Positions 8,867 to 18,413 of a stretch of DNA of 64,000 nt are shown here, piece after piece. Within the stretch, counting starts at the first letter, position 1. Each line of letters opens with the position of its first letter. The position numbers and the translations under genes were made by a program. This DNA comes from Acidobacteriaceae bacterium (lineage in GTDB: Bacteria; Acidobacteriota; Terriglobia; Terriglobales; Acidobacteriaceae). The notes beneath the pieces are model-generated. The model was not told where the DNA came from, made no database searches, and was given only the letters and a program-made list of their open reading frames with translations. The DNA is taken from NCBI GenBank assembly GCA_035944135.1, contig DASZBM010000004.1, positions 124,001 to 188,000 of the forward strand, given 5' to 3'.

Positions 8867-10345
8867 TTGCGCACGTGTCTCTATCGGCTGCTTTCGATCG
8901 TCGTGCTGTTCTGCGTTACAGCTCCCGCATGGTCGGCACCCCGTACCCGCCGTCCTCCGCCTTCCACGGTCAATGTGCTCATGCTGAGCGACATCCACTT
9001 CGATCCGTTCTTTGATCCGGCGAAGATTAGCGCGCTGCTTCGCGATCCCATCACCGAGTGGCCGGCGATTCTTTCGAAGCCCGATTCCGCGACGCGCCTG
9101 AACATCTTCAGCGCGCTCCAAAGCGGATGCGGCGTGCGCGGCACGGATTCGCCCTGGCCGCTCGTCGTCACCTCTCTGCACGAGGCCAGACAATATCAGC
9201 CCGCGCCATTGTTCATCACGATCAGCGGCGACCTTCTCGCTCATGGCTTCATCTGCAAGTTCCGTAAGCTCAATCCGTCCGCCACTCCAGACGACGCTTC
9301 AGCATTCGCGGTCAAGACCATTGCGTTCCTCGCCCAGCAGCTTCACTCCGCGTTTCCGTCTACGCCAATCTATTTCGCGCTCGGCAACAACGACTCTGGC
9401 TGTGGAGACTACACAGACACGCCGGATAGCGCCTTCCTCAAGTCTGTCGCGACAAACGTCGCATCCGCTACACACGACCACGCAGCGGCCGAGTCCATCG
9501 CGAAAACTTTCTCGGATCTTGGTGACTACAACGTTCTGCTGCCGGGCTTGCACAACACGCGCCTGATCGTACTCCAGGACCTCTTCGAATCCACGCACTA
9601 CATGGGCTGCAACGGCCAGGCAAGCACCGCCCCCGCCGCTGAACAGATCGCGTGGCTCCGCAAGCAACTCACCGAAGCTCGCGACAGCGGGCAGCAGGTG
9701 TGGGTGATGGCGCACATCCCGCCCGGCGTCGATATCTACACCACCTACCATCGCTACCTCTTCGCACCCGGCGAAGCCTGCAATGTCAAACAGCCGCAGA
9801 TGTTCCTTTCGAGCGGCGCACTCGCGGACACGATTGCGGAGTTCGGCGACATCGTGCGCCTCGCCATCTTCGCGCACTCGCACATGGATGAAATCAAGTT
9901 GTTGCAGGGCCCCGATGGCCGCGCTGTCCCGGTAAAGCTCGTTCCCTCGATCTCACCCGTCAACGGCAACGATCCCTCATTCATGATCGCGCAAGTAACG
10001 CCGCAGAACGCGACGATCAAAGACTATGAGATCTATGCTGCGTCTAACGCACAGGGCACAGGCTGGGGACGCGAGTATCGCTACTCCGACGTCTACCATC
10101 TGCCGGACTTCTCGGCGAAATCCGTCGACCAGCTAAGTTCGCAGCTCGTCGCCGACAAGACCGGCGAGGACGAAACCAGCCGCGCCTACGAGCGATATTT
10201 TCTCGCGGGCGGAGGAACGTTTGCCGCACTTGGGCTGCAGCGCCTCTGGCCCGCGTACAGTTGCTCTCTGCGCGAGCAGTATCCCGCTGCCTTCCGCCGC
10301 TGCATGTGCCCCGGCTCTCCCGCGCCTGCTTCAGCATCACACTAG
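8867..10345 (+). CDS. Exported metallophosphoesterase, acid-sphingomyelinase-like
   Basis: This 492-aa calcineurin-like phosphoesterase has its metal ligands in order: SDIHFDPFFD (D42, H44), ISGDLLAHG, LGNNDSGCGDY, VMAHIPPG and FAHSHMDE. Two clusters of Cys near the end (CSLREQY, RRCMC) resemble the C-terminal region of acid sphingomyelinase-like phosphodiesterases, which act outside the cytoplasm. The TTG at 8867 is chosen because it gives a clean signal peptide (RTCLYRLLSIVVLFCVTAPAWSA); the upstream open frame overlaps the divergent dehydrogenase and is not coding. The natural substrate is unknown. Confidence 0.82.
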   Translation: MRTCLYRLLSIVVLFCVTAPAWSAPRTRRPPPSTVNVLMLSDIHFDPFFDPAKISALLRDPITEWPAILSKPDSATRLNIFSALQSGCGVRGTDSPWPLVVTSLHEARQYQPAPLFITISGDLLAHGFICKFRKLNPSATPDDASAFAVKTIAFLAQQLHSAFPSTPIYFALGNNDSGCGDYTDTPDSAFLKSVATNVASATHDHAAAESIAKTFSDLGDYNVLLPGLHNTRLIVLQDLFESTHYMGCNGQASTAPAAEQIAWLRKQLTEARDSGQQVWVMAHIPPGVDIYTTYHRYLFAPGEACNVKQPQMFLSSGALADTIAEFGDIVRLAIFAHSHMDEIKLLQGPDGRAVPVKLVPSISPVNGNDPSFMIAQVTPQNATIKDYEIYAASNAQGTGWGREYRYSDVYHLPDFSAKSVDQLSSQLVADKTGEDETSRAYERYFLAGGGTFAALGLQRLWPAYSCSLREQYPAAFRRCMCPGSPAPASASH

Positions 10346-10399
10346 CTGCTAGGATGTTTTTCGCGGGTGTTCCCGCTCCAGATCGCGCCGGATGAACGA

Positions 10400-11335
10400 A
10401 TGAGCGCAGCAAATACCTCAACAGCAACGGGAAACCCATCAGCCACCGCAGGCACTCGCCTCCGGGAGGCCGTCAGTGCGGAACATCCGCTGCAGATCGT
10501 CGGCGCTATCAACGCCTATCACGCGCGCATGGCGGAACGCACCGGCTACCGCGCGGTTTACCTGTCCGGCGGAGGCGTCGCAGCAGGCTCGCTCGGCATG
10601 CCCGATCTCGGCATCTCCACGCTGGACGACGTCCTCATCGACGTTCGTCGCATCACCGACGTGTGCTCCCTTCCGCTCCTGGTCGACGCCGACACGGGCT
10701 TCGGCGGCGCCTTCAACATCGCGCGCACCATCCGTTCGCTGACCAAAGCCGGCGCGGCCGGATGCCACATCGAAGACCAGGTGCAGGCCAAGCGTTGCGG
10801 CCATCGCCCCGGCAAGCAGATCGTCTCGAGCGACGAGATGGTTGATCGCATCAAGGCCGCCGTCGACGCGCGCACCGACCCCAGCTTCGTCATCATGGCC
10901 CGTACCGACGCACTTGCGTCCGAAGGTCTGCAAGCGGCCCTCGATCGCGCCGCTGCCTGCATCGAAGCCGGCGCAGACATGATCTTCCCCGAAGCCGTGC
11001 GCGAACTCGATCACTACCGCGCCTTTGGCGAGCGCACGCGCGTTCCTATTCTCGCCAACCTCACCGAGTTCGGCGCAACGCCGCTCTTCACACTCGACGA
11101 ACTCCGCAGCGTCAACGTCGGCCTCGCGCTCTATCCGTTGTCCGCCTTCCGCGCCGCCAACGCCGCGGCGCTCCGCGTCTACGAAACCATCCGCCGCGAC
11201 GGCACACAGCGCGCTGCCGTCGACACCATGCAGACGCGCGCCGACCTCTACGACTTCCTCGACTACCACTCGTACGAGCAGAAGCTCGACGAGCTTTTTG
11301 CAAAAGATAGAACGAACCCCAAGGTGCAACTATGA
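10400..11335 (+). CDS. prpB: Methylisocitrate lyase
   Basis: This enzyme cleaves 2-methylisocitrate to pyruvate and succinate, the last step of the methylcitrate cycle of propionate catabolism. The 311-aa protein has the isocitrate-lyase superfamily signature KRCGH (catalytic C133), the SGGGVAAGS substrate loop near residue 56 and the Mg-binding DADTGFGG near residue 96. It is the first gene of a prpBCD cluster: its stop overlaps the prpC start (ATGA). ATG 10400 is preferred over the in-frame GTG at 10367. No prpR-type regulator lies next to it. Confidence 0.95.
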   Translation: MSAANTSTATGNPSATAGTRLREAVSAEHPLQIVGAINAYHARMAERTGYRAVYLSGGGVAAGSLGMPDLGISTLDDVLIDVRRITDVCSLPLLVDADTGFGGAFNIARTIRSLTKAGAAGCHIEDQVQAKRCGHRPGKQIVSSDEMVDRIKAAVDARTDPSFVIMARTDALASEGLQAALDRAAACIEAGADMIFPEAVRELDHYRAFGERTRVPILANLTEFGATPLFTLDELRSVNVGLALYPLSAFRAANAAALRVYETIRRDGTQRAAVDTMQTRADLYDFLDYHSYEQKLDELFAKDRTNPKVQL

Positions 11336-12498
11336 ACGACACAGCCACGATCCCGGCCCCCACCGGCTTCAAGCCGAAAAAATCCGTTGCACTCTCGGGC
11401 GTCACCGCCGGCAACACCGCGCTCTGCACCGTCGGCCGTACCGGCAACGACCTCCACTACCGCGGCTATGACATCCTCGATCTCGCCGCCAAGGCCGAGT
11501 TCGAAGAAGTCGCCTATCTTTTGCTGTACGGTAAGCTTCCTGCACGCGCCGAGCTCGACGCCTACAAGAAGCGCCTCCGCAGCCTGCGCGGCCTTCCGCA
11601 GGGCGTAAAGAACGCACTCGAGCAACTCCCCGCTCGCGCGCATCCGATGGACGTCCTCCGCGTCGGCGTCAGCGTGCTCGGCACGCTGGAGCCCGAGCCG
11701 CAGACGCACACTCCACAAACCGCGCTCAACATCGCCGACAGCCTCATGGCTTCGCTCGGCTCCATGCTTCTCTACTGGTATCACTTCGCCAACAGCGGCA
11801 AGCGCATCGACGTTGAAACCGCGGACGACTCCATCGGCGGCCACTTCCTGCACCTGCTGCACGGCAGAGTTCCCAGCGAGGAATGGGTGCGCGCCATGCA
11901 CGTCTCGCTCATCCTCTACGCCGAGCACGAGTTCAACGCCTCGACCTTCACCGCGCGCGTCATCGCCGGCACGGGCTCCGACATGTATTCCGCCATCGCC
12001 GGCGCCATCGGCGCGCTGAAAGGCCCCAAGCACGGCGGCGCCAACGAGGTCGCGCTCGAGATCCAGCAGCGCTATCACTCGCCGGACGAGGCCGAGAAGG
12101 ACATCCGCCAACGCGTCGCCAACAAAGAGGTCATCATCGGCTTCGGCCACCCGGTCTACACCATCTCCGACCCGCGCAACGTGGTCATCAAGCAGGTCGC
12201 GCATGACCTAGCCGTCTCCACGGGCGACCTCGCGATGTACAACGTCGCCGAGCGCCTCGAGACGGTGATGTACGAGGTCAAGCGCATGTTCCCCAACCTC
12301 GACTGGTTCTCCGCCGTCGCGTATCACCTCATGGGAATCCCGACCGCGATGTTCACGCCCATCTTCGCCATCGCCCGCACGTCAGGCTGGTCCGCACACA
12401 TCATGGAGCAGCGCGCCGATGGCAAGATCATCCGCCCCGCCGCCAACTACACCGGCCCCGAGGACCTGGAGTTCGTGCCGATCGAGGAGCGCGCGTAA
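11332..12498 (+). CDS. prpC: 2-methylcitrate synthase
   Basis: The enzyme condenses propionyl-CoA with oxaloacetate. The 388-aa protein is a citrate-synthase fold enzyme with the catalytic His in [13 protein letters not shown], the second His in [13 protein letters not shown] and the catalytic Asp in [14 protein letters not shown]. Its length is that of the short 2-methylcitrate/citrate synthases. It overlaps prpB by four bases and prpD follows three bases after its stop, so the genes form one operon. Its placement between prpB and prpD supports methylcitrate rather than plain citrate synthase. Confidence 0.95.
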   Translation: MNDTATIPAPTGFKPKKSVALSGVTAGNTALCTVGRTGNDLHYRGYDILDLAAKAEFEEVAYLLLYGKLPARAELDAYKKRLRSLRGLPQGVKNALEQLPARAHPMDVLRVGVSVLGTLEPEPQTHTPQTALNIADSLMASLGSMLLYWYHFANSGKRIDVETADDSIGGHFLHLLHGRVPSEEWVRAMHVSLILYAEHEFNASTFTARVIAGTGSDMYSAIAGAIGALKGPKHGGANEVALEIQQRYHSPDEAEKDIRQRVANKEVIIGFGHPVYTISDPRNVVIKQVAHDLAVSTGDLAMYNVAERLETVMYEVKRMFPNLDWFSAVAYHLMGIPTAMFTPIFAIARTSGWSAHIMEQRADGKIIRPAANYTGPEDLEFVPIEERA

Positions 12499-12501
12499 CG
12501 C

Positions 12502-13938
12502 ATGTCCTCGCACATCTCCAACGTCCGTCCACCCTTCGATCAGGTCCTCGTCGACATCGTCGACTACGTCCGCGACCACAAAATCACCAGCTCCCTCGCC
12601 TACGAGACCGCGCGCTACTGCCTGCTCGACACCCTCGGCTGCGGCCTGCAGGCGCTCGACTTCCCCGCATGCACCAAGCTGCTCGGCCCCGTCGTTCCCG
12701 GCCTCACGATGAAGAACGGCGCACGCGTCCCCGGCACCAGCTTTGAGCTTGACCCAGTGCAGGGCGCGTTCAACATCGGCGCAATGATCCGCTGGCTGGA
12801 CTTCAATGACACCTGGCTCGCCGCGGAGTGGGGCCATCCCTCAGACAACCTCGGCGGCATTCTCGCGGTCGCCGACTGGCTCACACGCAACGGCAAGCAG
12901 CTCACGATGCGCGATGTCTTGACATCGATGATTCAGGCGCACGAGATTCAGGGCTGCCTCGCACTCGAAAACTCCTTCAACAAGGTCGGCCTCGATCATG
13001 TCGTCCTCGTCAAGGTGGCCAGTACCGCCGTCGTCTCGCACATGCTCGGCCTCACACGCGAACAGATGCTCAACGCCGTCTCTCTCGCCTGGGTCGACGG
13101 CCAGTCGCTCCGCACCTACCGCCACGCGCCCAACACCGGCTCGCGCAAGAGTTGGGCCGCCGGCGACGCCACCTCACGCGCCGTGCGTCTCGCGCTCATC
13201 GCCCAGACCGGCGAGATGGGCTACCCCAGCGTCCTCACCGCAAAAACCTGGGGTTTCTACGATGTCAGCTTCCGCGGCAAGGAATTCAAGTTTCAGCGCC
13301 CGTACTCCAGTTACGTGATGGAGAACGTTCTCTTCAAAATCTCCTTCCCCGCCGAGTTTCATTCGCAGACCGCCGTTGAAGCCGCCATAACCCTGCACAA
13401 GCAACTCGCCGATCGCGGCCTCACCGCCGCCAACATCTCGCGCGTCATCATTCGCACGCACGAAGCCGCGATTCGCATCATCGACAAGCAGGGCCCGCTC
13501 GCCAATCCGGCCGACCGCGACCACTGCATCCAGTACATGGTCGCTGTCCCGTTGATCTTCGGCCGCCTCACCGCTGAGGACTACGAAGACAACATCGCGG
13601 CCGACCCGCGGATCGACGAACTACGCGCCAAAATCATCTGCGCCGAAGACCCGCAGTTCACCGCCGACTACCACGATCCCGAGAAGCGCTCCATCGCCAA
13701 CGCGCTCACCATCGAGCTCACCGACGGCACCGTCCTCCCCGAAGTCGTTGTCGAATATCCCATCGGCCACAAGCGCCGCCGCGCCGAGGGCATCCCGCTC
13801 CTGCTCGAAAAATTCCGCACCAACCTCGCACGCCGCTTCGACGCCGCACAGCAGCAACGCATCCTCAACGCATCCTCAGATCAATCGAAACTCGAAGCGA
13901 TCTCTGTCGATGACTACGTCAGCCTCTACGTCGTGTAG
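12502..13938 (+). CDS. prpD: 2-methylcitrate dehydratase, MmgE/PrpD family
   Basis: The enzyme dehydrates 2-methylcitrate toward methylaconitate/methylisocitrate. The 478-aa protein has the PrpD hallmarks: [19 protein letters not shown] near the N-terminus, the segment [20 protein letters not shown], and [20 protein letters not shown]. Start ATG 12502 follows the prpC stop by three bases. With prpB and prpC it completes the core of the methylcitrate cycle. The cytosine deaminase gene begins 12 bp after its stop and is probably in the same transcript. Confidence 0.95.
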   Translation: MSSHISNVRPPFDQVLVDIVDYVRDHKITSSLAYETARYCLLDTLGCGLQALDFPACTKLLGPVVPGLTMKNGARVPGTSFELDPVQGAFNIGAMIRWLDFNDTWLAAEWGHPSDNLGGILAVADWLTRNGKQLTMRDVLTSMIQAHEIQGCLALENSFNKVGLDHVVLVKVASTAVVSHMLGLTREQMLNAVSLAWVDGQSLRTYRHAPNTGSRKSWAAGDATSRAVRLALIAQTGEMGYPSVLTAKTWGFYDVSFRGKEFKFQRPYSSYVMENVLFKISFPAEFHSQTAVEAAITLHKQLADRGLTAANISRVIIRTHEAAIRIIDKQGPLANPADRDHCIQYMVAVPLIFGRLTAEDYEDNIAADPRIDELRAKIICAEDPQFTADYHDPEKRSIANALTIELTDGTVLPEVVVEYPIGHKRRRAEGIPLLLEKFRTNLARRFDAAQQQRILNASSDQSKLEAISVDDYVSLYVV

Positions 13939-13950
13939 CCAAACGAACGC

Positions 13951-14412
13951 ATGACCGAACGCACCTACACCACCGATACTGCAATGCTCGCCGTTGCCAT
14001 CGACGAAGCGCGCACTGGTCTCGCCGAGGGCGGCATCCCCATCGGCGCCGCCATCTTCCGCGCCGACGGCACCCTCGTCAGCCGCGGCCACAACCGCCGC
14101 GTGCAACAGTCGGACCCGTCCATTCACGGTGAGACCGACGCCTTCCGCCGCGCCGGCCGCCAGCGCAGCTATCGCGATCTCATCATGGTCACTACTCTTG
14201 CACCCTGCTGGTACTGCAGCGGCCTCGTGCGCCAATTCGGTTTTGGCAAACTCATCGTCGGCGAATCGCGCACCTTCCAGGGCGGCATCGACTGGCTGCG
14301 CGAGCTCGGCATCGAGGTCGTCGACCTCAACTCGCAGGAGTGCTTCGATCTGCTCAACGGCTTCATCACCGCGCATCCTGAGATCTGGAACGAAGACATC
14401 GGCGTCGATTAG
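13951..14412 (+). CDS. Cytosine deaminase, fungal (FCY1)-type zinc enzyme
   Basis: This 153-aa protein has the zinc deaminase motifs HGETDA (H59, E61) and PCWYC (C86, C89). Beyond those, the whole C-terminal half follows yeast cytosine deaminase: VGESRTFQGG in place of VGENVNFKSKG, EVVDLNSQECFDLLNGF, and a final HPEIWNEDIGVD matching RPQDWFEDIGE. This points to cytosine to uracil conversion (pyrimidine salvage) rather than tRNA adenosine or guanine deamination. It sits 12 bp after prpD and 69 bp before an NCS2-type nucleobase permease, which supports a nucleobase role. The comparison with the yeast protein is from memory. Confidence 0.82.
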   Translation: MTERTYTTDTAMLAVAIDEARTGLAEGGIPIGAAIFRADGTLVSRGHNRRVQQSDPSIHGETDAFRRAGRQRSYRDLIMVTTLAPCWYCSGLVRQFGFGKLIVGESRTFQGGIDWLRELGIEVVDLNSQECFDLLNGFITAHPEIWNEDIGVD

Positions 14413-14481
14413 CGAGTCGCACACGCTATCCTGACTGCAATCGCCCGCTTCCAATTTTCCTGCCAGGAGACCAGCCGACCA

Positions 14482-15789
14482 ATGCGCAGCCGACTGGAAC
14501 GCTACTTCCATTTCGCGGAGCACGCCACCGACTGGCGCACCGAGATCCTCGCCGGCCTCACGACGTTCATCACGATGGCGTACATCATCTTTGTGAACCC
14601 GTCGATCCTCGCCGAGACGGGAATGCCCATCGCCGCAGTCACCATCGCCACCTGTCTCTGCGCTGCCTTCGGCTCCATCGTCATGGGCGCGCTTGCGAAC
14701 TATCCACTCGCCCTCGCGCCGGGCATGGGTCTCAATGCGTACTTCACCTACACCGTAGTCAAGGGAATGGGCGTGCCCTGGCAGACGGCACTCGGCGCAG
14801 TCTTCCTCTCCGGCGTCATCTTCCTTCTGCTCACATTCGGCGGTATCCGCCAGCGCCTTCTCGCGGCCATTCCGTATCAGCTCCATGCCGCCGTCGCCGG
14901 CGGCATCGGTCTTTTCATCGCGCTCATCGGCCTGCGCAACGCAGGCATCATCATCCCCAGCACGGCGACGATGGTCACTCTCGGCAACCTGCACGCGCCC
15001 ACCACGCTGCTCGCTATCTTCGGCATCCTGCTGATCGCGGTGCTGCAGGCGTTTCGTGTTCGCGCCGCGATGCTCATTGGTGTCCTCGGCACCATGCTCG
15101 TCGGCATCGCTTGCCGCCAGGTGCATTGGCAGCCGATGAGCTTCTCGCCGCTCGCACTGCGTGATACAGCGTTTCATCTCGACATTCGCGGCGCGCTGCA
15201 TCTCAACGCGCTGGAGATCATCTTCGTCTTTCTCTTCGTCGATCTCTTCGACAACATCGGCACGCTGGTCGCCGTCACCGAGCGCGCCGGCCTCATCGCG
15301 GAGGACCACACGATTCCACGGCTCGACCGCATCTTCTTCGCTGACGCCAGCTCGACTGTTATTGGCTCGCTCGCCGGCACGTCTACCGTGACCAGCTACG
15401 TGGAGAGCGCATCCGGCGTCGCGGTCGGTGGACGCACCGGCGTGACCGCGATCGTTACCGGCCTGCTCTTTCTGATTGCCATCTTCGTTGCGCCCCTCGT
15501 CGGCGCCATTCCTACCTTTGCGACCGCACCGGCGCTGATCCTCGTCGGCGCGCTCATGGTCGCCAGCGCGTCCCGAATCGATTGGGACGAGCCGCGCGTT
15601 GCTGTTCCCGCGTTCCTCACCATTCTCACCATCCCGCTCACGTACTCCATTGCCACAGGACTTTCGTTCGGTATCATCAGCTTTGCCACGATCGAACTCG
15701 CGACCGGCCGCGGCCGCCGCCAGCACTGGATGCTCTATCTGCTGGCCGTGCTCTTCCTGTTGCGCTTTATCTATCTGCACAGCACCTAG
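14482..15789 (+). CDS. NCS2/AzgA-type nucleobase permease
   Basis: This 435-aa protein has about 12-14 hydrophobic segments. It carries the AzgA (adenine/guanine/hypoxanthine:proton symporter) markers: RTEILAGLTTFITMAYIIFV at the N-terminus, the substrate/ion region APGMGLNAYFTYTVV, LFDNIGTLVAVTERAGL, and GTSTVTSYVESASGVAVGGR. It would import purines or cytosine from the periplasm. The adjacent cytosine deaminase suggests cytosine as a candidate substrate, which is inference. The upstream gap holds GCCAGGAG about 13 bp before the ATG. Confidence 0.9.
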   Translation: MRSRLERYFHFAEHATDWRTEILAGLTTFITMAYIIFVNPSILAETGMPIAAVTIATCLCAAFGSIVMGALANYPLALAPGMGLNAYFTYTVVKGMGVPWQTALGAVFLSGVIFLLLTFGGIRQRLLAAIPYQLHAAVAGGIGLFIALIGLRNAGIIIPSTATMVTLGNLHAPTTLLAIFGILLIAVLQAFRVRAAMLIGVLGTMLVGIACRQVHWQPMSFSPLALRDTAFHLDIRGALHLNALEIIFVFLFVDLFDNIGTLVAVTERAGLIAEDHTIPRLDRIFFADASSTVIGSLAGTSTVTSYVESASGVAVGGRTGVTAIVTGLLFLIAIFVAPLVGAIPTFATAPALILVGALMVASASRIDWDEPRVAVPAFLTILTIPLTYSIATGLSFGIISFATIELATGRGRRQHWMLYLLAVLFLLRFIYLHST

Positions 15790-15828
15790 CACCTTGAACC
15801 TGAGACCTGAAACCCGCATCTGAAATCG
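15787..15828. repeat. Degenerate heptamer run after the permease gene
   Basis: Immediately after the permease stop the sequence runs as near-repeats of ACCTGAA with a 7-nt period (ACCTTGA, ACCTGAG, ACCTGAA). It resembles the runs at other gene ends in this window. No function is known. Confidence 0.45.
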
Positions 15829-15853
15829 CATCGGAACCCGAAGGAGATAAGTT

Positions 15854-16279
15854 ATGGATCGCAGCGCATCGGCAGTGTGGCACGGCGGACTGAAGGACGG
15901 AAAAGGCACAATCAGCACCCAGAGCGGGACCCTCAAGGACACGCAGTACAGCTTTAGCACGCGGTTTGAGAACGGCGTCGGCACCAACCCCGAGGAGCTG
16001 ATTGCTGCGGCGCATGCGGGCTGCTTCACCATGGCGCTTAGTGGCCAGCTCACCAGCGTGGACCACGCGCCCGAGTCGCTGGACACGACTGCTGTCGTCA
16101 CCATGGAGAAGACCGAAGACGGTCCGACGGTCACGAAGATTCACCTCACGACGCGTGCGCGTGTGCCGAACCTCGAGAAGGACAAGTTCGACGAGCTCGC
16201 CAAGAAAGCCAAGGAAGGCTGTCCGATCTCCCGCCTGCTGAAGGCGGCAGAGATTACGCTCGATGCGCAGCTGGTGTGA
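15854..16279 (+). CDS. OsmC-family peroxiredoxin
   Basis: This 141-aa protein is an OsmC/Ohr-type hydroperoxide reductase. The two redox cysteines are C57 in AAAHAGCFTMALS and C123 in KEGCPISRLLKA. NPEELIAAAHAGCF is the family signature, and the spacing fits the OsmC subgroup. It should detoxify organic peroxides in the cytoplasm. A strong Shine-Dalgarno (AAGGAGATAAGTT) precedes ATG 15854. Confidence 0.93.
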   Translation: MDRSASAVWHGGLKDGKGTISTQSGTLKDTQYSFSTRFENGVGTNPEELIAAAHAGCFTMALSGQLTSVDHAPESLDTTAVVTMEKTEDGPTVTKIHLTTRARVPNLEKDKFDELAKKAKEGCPISRLLKAAEITLDAQLV

Positions 16280-16280
16280 A

Positions 16281-16396
16281 CAGTGTAGAGGGTAGAGGAT
16301 AGAGAGTAGAGAAAAGCACAAGCGCTCCTCGCGGAGCGCTCTCTCTTTCTACTCTCTACCCTCTACCCTCTATCCTCTACCCTCTATCCTCTACCG
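16281..16396. repeat. Long inverted heptamer repeat with central GC hairpin; candidate bidirectional terminator
   Basis: The left arm is built of GTAGAGG/ATAGAGA-type 7-mers and the right arm of TACCCTC/TATCCTC 7-mers, so the arms can pair over roughly 30 bases. Between them sits a second hairpin, AGCGCTCC-TCGC-GGAGCGCT, followed by a short T/C-rich stretch. It lies exactly between the convergent osmC-family gene and the CDF transporter gene, consistent with a terminator for both strands. The right arm is a tandem of about six heptamers. Confidence 0.7.
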
Positions 16397-16402
16397 TCCG
16401 CT

Positions 16403-17380
16403 TCAATGCGCGTGGCTATGCGCATGCCCGTGATGCGAGTGGCCATCGATCACGTCAGGGGCAGGCGGCTGGCTGCAGCCGTCTACGGTCGGGCAGTCCG
16501 TGATCTCGATCTGGATGGTCGTGTGGTGGATGCCGAAGTGGTCTCGAAGCTGATGGTTTAGCCGTTCGAGCACCGACTCGCACTCAGTCAGGGGCATCTC
16601 GACGACCTGTACGTGACTGGCGAGAGCGTGCGACTGCGCGGTCAGGCTCCAGACGTGCAGATCGTGCACGCCAACCACGCCCTCGACGGATTGCATCGCG
16701 GAGCGGATTTCGTTCAGGTCGACCGAGCGCGGTGTTCCTTCAAGCAGGATGTGCAGCGTCTCATGCACGATCGACCACGAGCTCCAGAGAATCATCGCCG
16801 CGATGAGCAGCGAGAGTAGCGGATCGATCCACTGCAAACCGGTCAGGTGAATCACGAAACCGCCGACGATGACCGCGGCGGTTGAGATGGTATCGCCGAG
16901 CATATGCAGGAAGACGCTGCGGATGTTTACGTCGCGCGAGAACTTCCAGAGCAGCCCGGCGATCAGTCCATTCATCACCACGCCGGCTGCGGCGACGATC
17001 ATCATCAGCTTTGGCTCAACCTGGATTGGAACAGCGAAGCGATGAATTGCCGCAATCGCAAGCCACACTGACAGAACGATCAGGGTGAGGGCGTTCACAA
17101 ATCCCGCGAGCACGCCGGCGCGCTGGTAGCCGAAGGTGCGCTGGTCGGTGGCCGGCCGGGTTTGCAGGTAGACGGCGAAAAAGCTTAGCCCGAGCGCGAG
17201 GAAATCGGAGACGTTGTGCCCGGCCTCGGACAGCAGCGCGAGGGAGTGGGCACGGAGGCCGAAGATGAAGGTTGCGAGGATGTAGAGGAACGTGAGCGCG
17301 AGCGACAGCTTGAGGATGCCTTGCATCGCGGCGTTCGGCTGGCCGTGGCTATGCACAGTTCCATTGTATCGAGAGGCCAT
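16403..17380 (-). CDS. Cation diffusion facilitator (CzcD/ZitB-type) metal exporter
   Basis: This 325-aa inner-membrane protein has six transmembrane segments. Its metal site residues are in SEAGHNVSDFLAL (TM2) and HMLGDTISTAAV (TM5), the HxxxD pairs typical of zinc-type CDF antiporters. The C-terminal cytoplasmic domain ends in a His-rich tail (HSHHGHAHSHAH) that could bind metal, and there is a His near the N-terminus (HSHG). It probably exports Zn2+ (also Co/Cd) against protons. The start ATG 17380 lies 40 bp from the divergent MBL gene. Confidence 0.92.
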   Translation of the reverse strand: MASRYNGTVHSHGQPNAAMQGILKLSLALTFLYILATFIFGLRAHSLALLSEAGHNVSDFLALGLSFFAVYLQTRPATDQRTFGYQRAGVLAGFVNALTLIVLSVWLAIAAIHRFAVPIQVEPKLMMIVAAAGVVMNGLIAGLLWKFSRDVNIRSVFLHMLGDTISTAAVIVGGFVIHLTGLQWIDPLLSLLIAAMILWSSWSIVHETLHILLEGTPRSVDLNEIRSAMQSVEGVVGVHDLHVWSLTAQSHALASHVQVVEMPLTECESVLERLNHQLRDHFGIHHTTIQIEITDCPTVDGCSQPPAPDVIDGHSHHGHAHSHAH

Positions 17381-17420
17381 AGCATCTGGCGTTTCCGCGG
17401 TGGCATCCTAAGTGCCTGAT

Positions 17421-18170
17421 ATGAAGGTCCATCAGATCTCTGCCTTTGGCCATCAATTCACTCGACTGGGCTTGTTTAACTGCTACCTCGTTCGCGAGAG
17501 CGATAGCTTTACGTTGATCGATACGACGATGAGCGGTGGGGCGCGACGGATTGTCGATGCGGCTCACAGGATTGCGATGGAGCCGATAGCGAGGCTGCTG
17601 CTGACACACGCGCATGGGGACCACATCGGGTCGCTGGATGCGCTGGCAGCGGCACTGGGGAGCACCCAGGCGAGCGAACTCGCCGGGGACCCCGCGGGAC
17701 AGGCACAGGTGGCCATTGGGGCGCGCGAGGCAAGGCTGCTGCCGAAGAAGCCGGCGCAGGACCGGTCGCTGGATCCGGATGAGCCGCGGTGCCCGGTGAA
17801 GGGCGGTTTTCCGGGCGCGGACACGCGGCCAACGCATCTTTTGAGCGATGGCGAGTTATATGGCTCGCTGCGGGTGGTGGCGACGCCGGGGCATACGCCG
17901 GGACACATGAGCTACTTCGACGAGCGAGACGGGACGCTGTACGCGGGCGATGCACTGGTGACCGTCGGGGGCGAAGTTCACGTCAGCGGCTTCGGGCCGT
18001 GGTACTTTCCGCTCCCGGCGATGGCGACCTGGCACCGGCCGACGGCGCTGGCCAGCGCGCGAAAGCTGCTGGAGCTGCCGATCCGAAGGTATGCAGCGGG
18101 ACACGGGCGCATAGTTGAGGGCGGGCCGGAGCTGCTTCAGGATGCGGTGAGGCGGGCGGAAGGGCGGTAG
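17421..18170 (+). CDS. MBL-fold metallo-hydrolase
   Basis: This 249-aa protein is a metallo-beta-lactamase-fold hydrolase with THAHGDHIG (H63, H65, D67, H68), the later His in ATPGHTPGHMSY, the bridging Asp in LYAGDALV and a final His in AAGHGRIVEGG. This set supports a dinuclear metal centre. It is not a true beta-lactamase on sequence grounds; the substrate is unknown. ATG 17421 is preferred over an in-frame GTG at 17412. There is no signal peptide, so it is cytoplasmic. Confidence 0.88.
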   Translation: MKVHQISAFGHQFTRLGLFNCYLVRESDSFTLIDTTMSGGARRIVDAAHRIAMEPIARLLLTHAHGDHIGSLDALAAALGSTQASELAGDPAGQAQVAIGAREARLLPKKPAQDRSLDPDEPRCPVKGGFPGADTRPTHLLSDGELYGSLRVVATPGHTPGHMSYFDERDGTLYAGDALVTVGGEVHVSGFGPWYFPLPAMATWHRPTALASARKLLELPIRRYAAGHGRIVEGGPELLQDAVRRAEGR

Positions 18171-18330
18171 GTACCCCCCCTCCCCCTGAAATTGCGCAAA
18201 ATCTTCACAACATTGCACTTAGGTCCGGACCTTGTTTTGCAAAGTATTGATTCTATTGGGTTGGGAAGTTAACAGGGGTTCGCGCTTATGGTTATGGCCA
18301 GGTTCGAGGTGCTGCAATTAAGTTTTCGTC
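18171..18330. repeat. Intergenic C-tract element with repeated GCAAA-TATT/ATCTT motifs
   Basis: Directly after the MBL stop there is a polypyrimidine run (CCCCCCCTCCCCC). Two related segments follow, GCGCAAAATCTT and TTGCAAAGTATTGATT, separated by AGGTCC. From memory this layout resembles a dispersed intergenic element of Acidobacteriota genomes. That recall was not verified, and no gene is present here. Confidence 0.35.
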
Positions 18331-18413
18331 TTTATTTTGAATAAGTTGTCGCTCCGGTGGGATGGCAGGGTTCTGAGGGGCGCGTAGAATGCCGCGCAGG
18401 CGGGGACGAGGCT

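Noticed and set aside
13876-16134. 752-codon minus-strand frame opposite deaminase, permease and OsmC genes
   Set aside because: Three well-defined genes occupy the plus strand; the antisense frame has shadow-type Asp/Glu/Arg/Ala composition.
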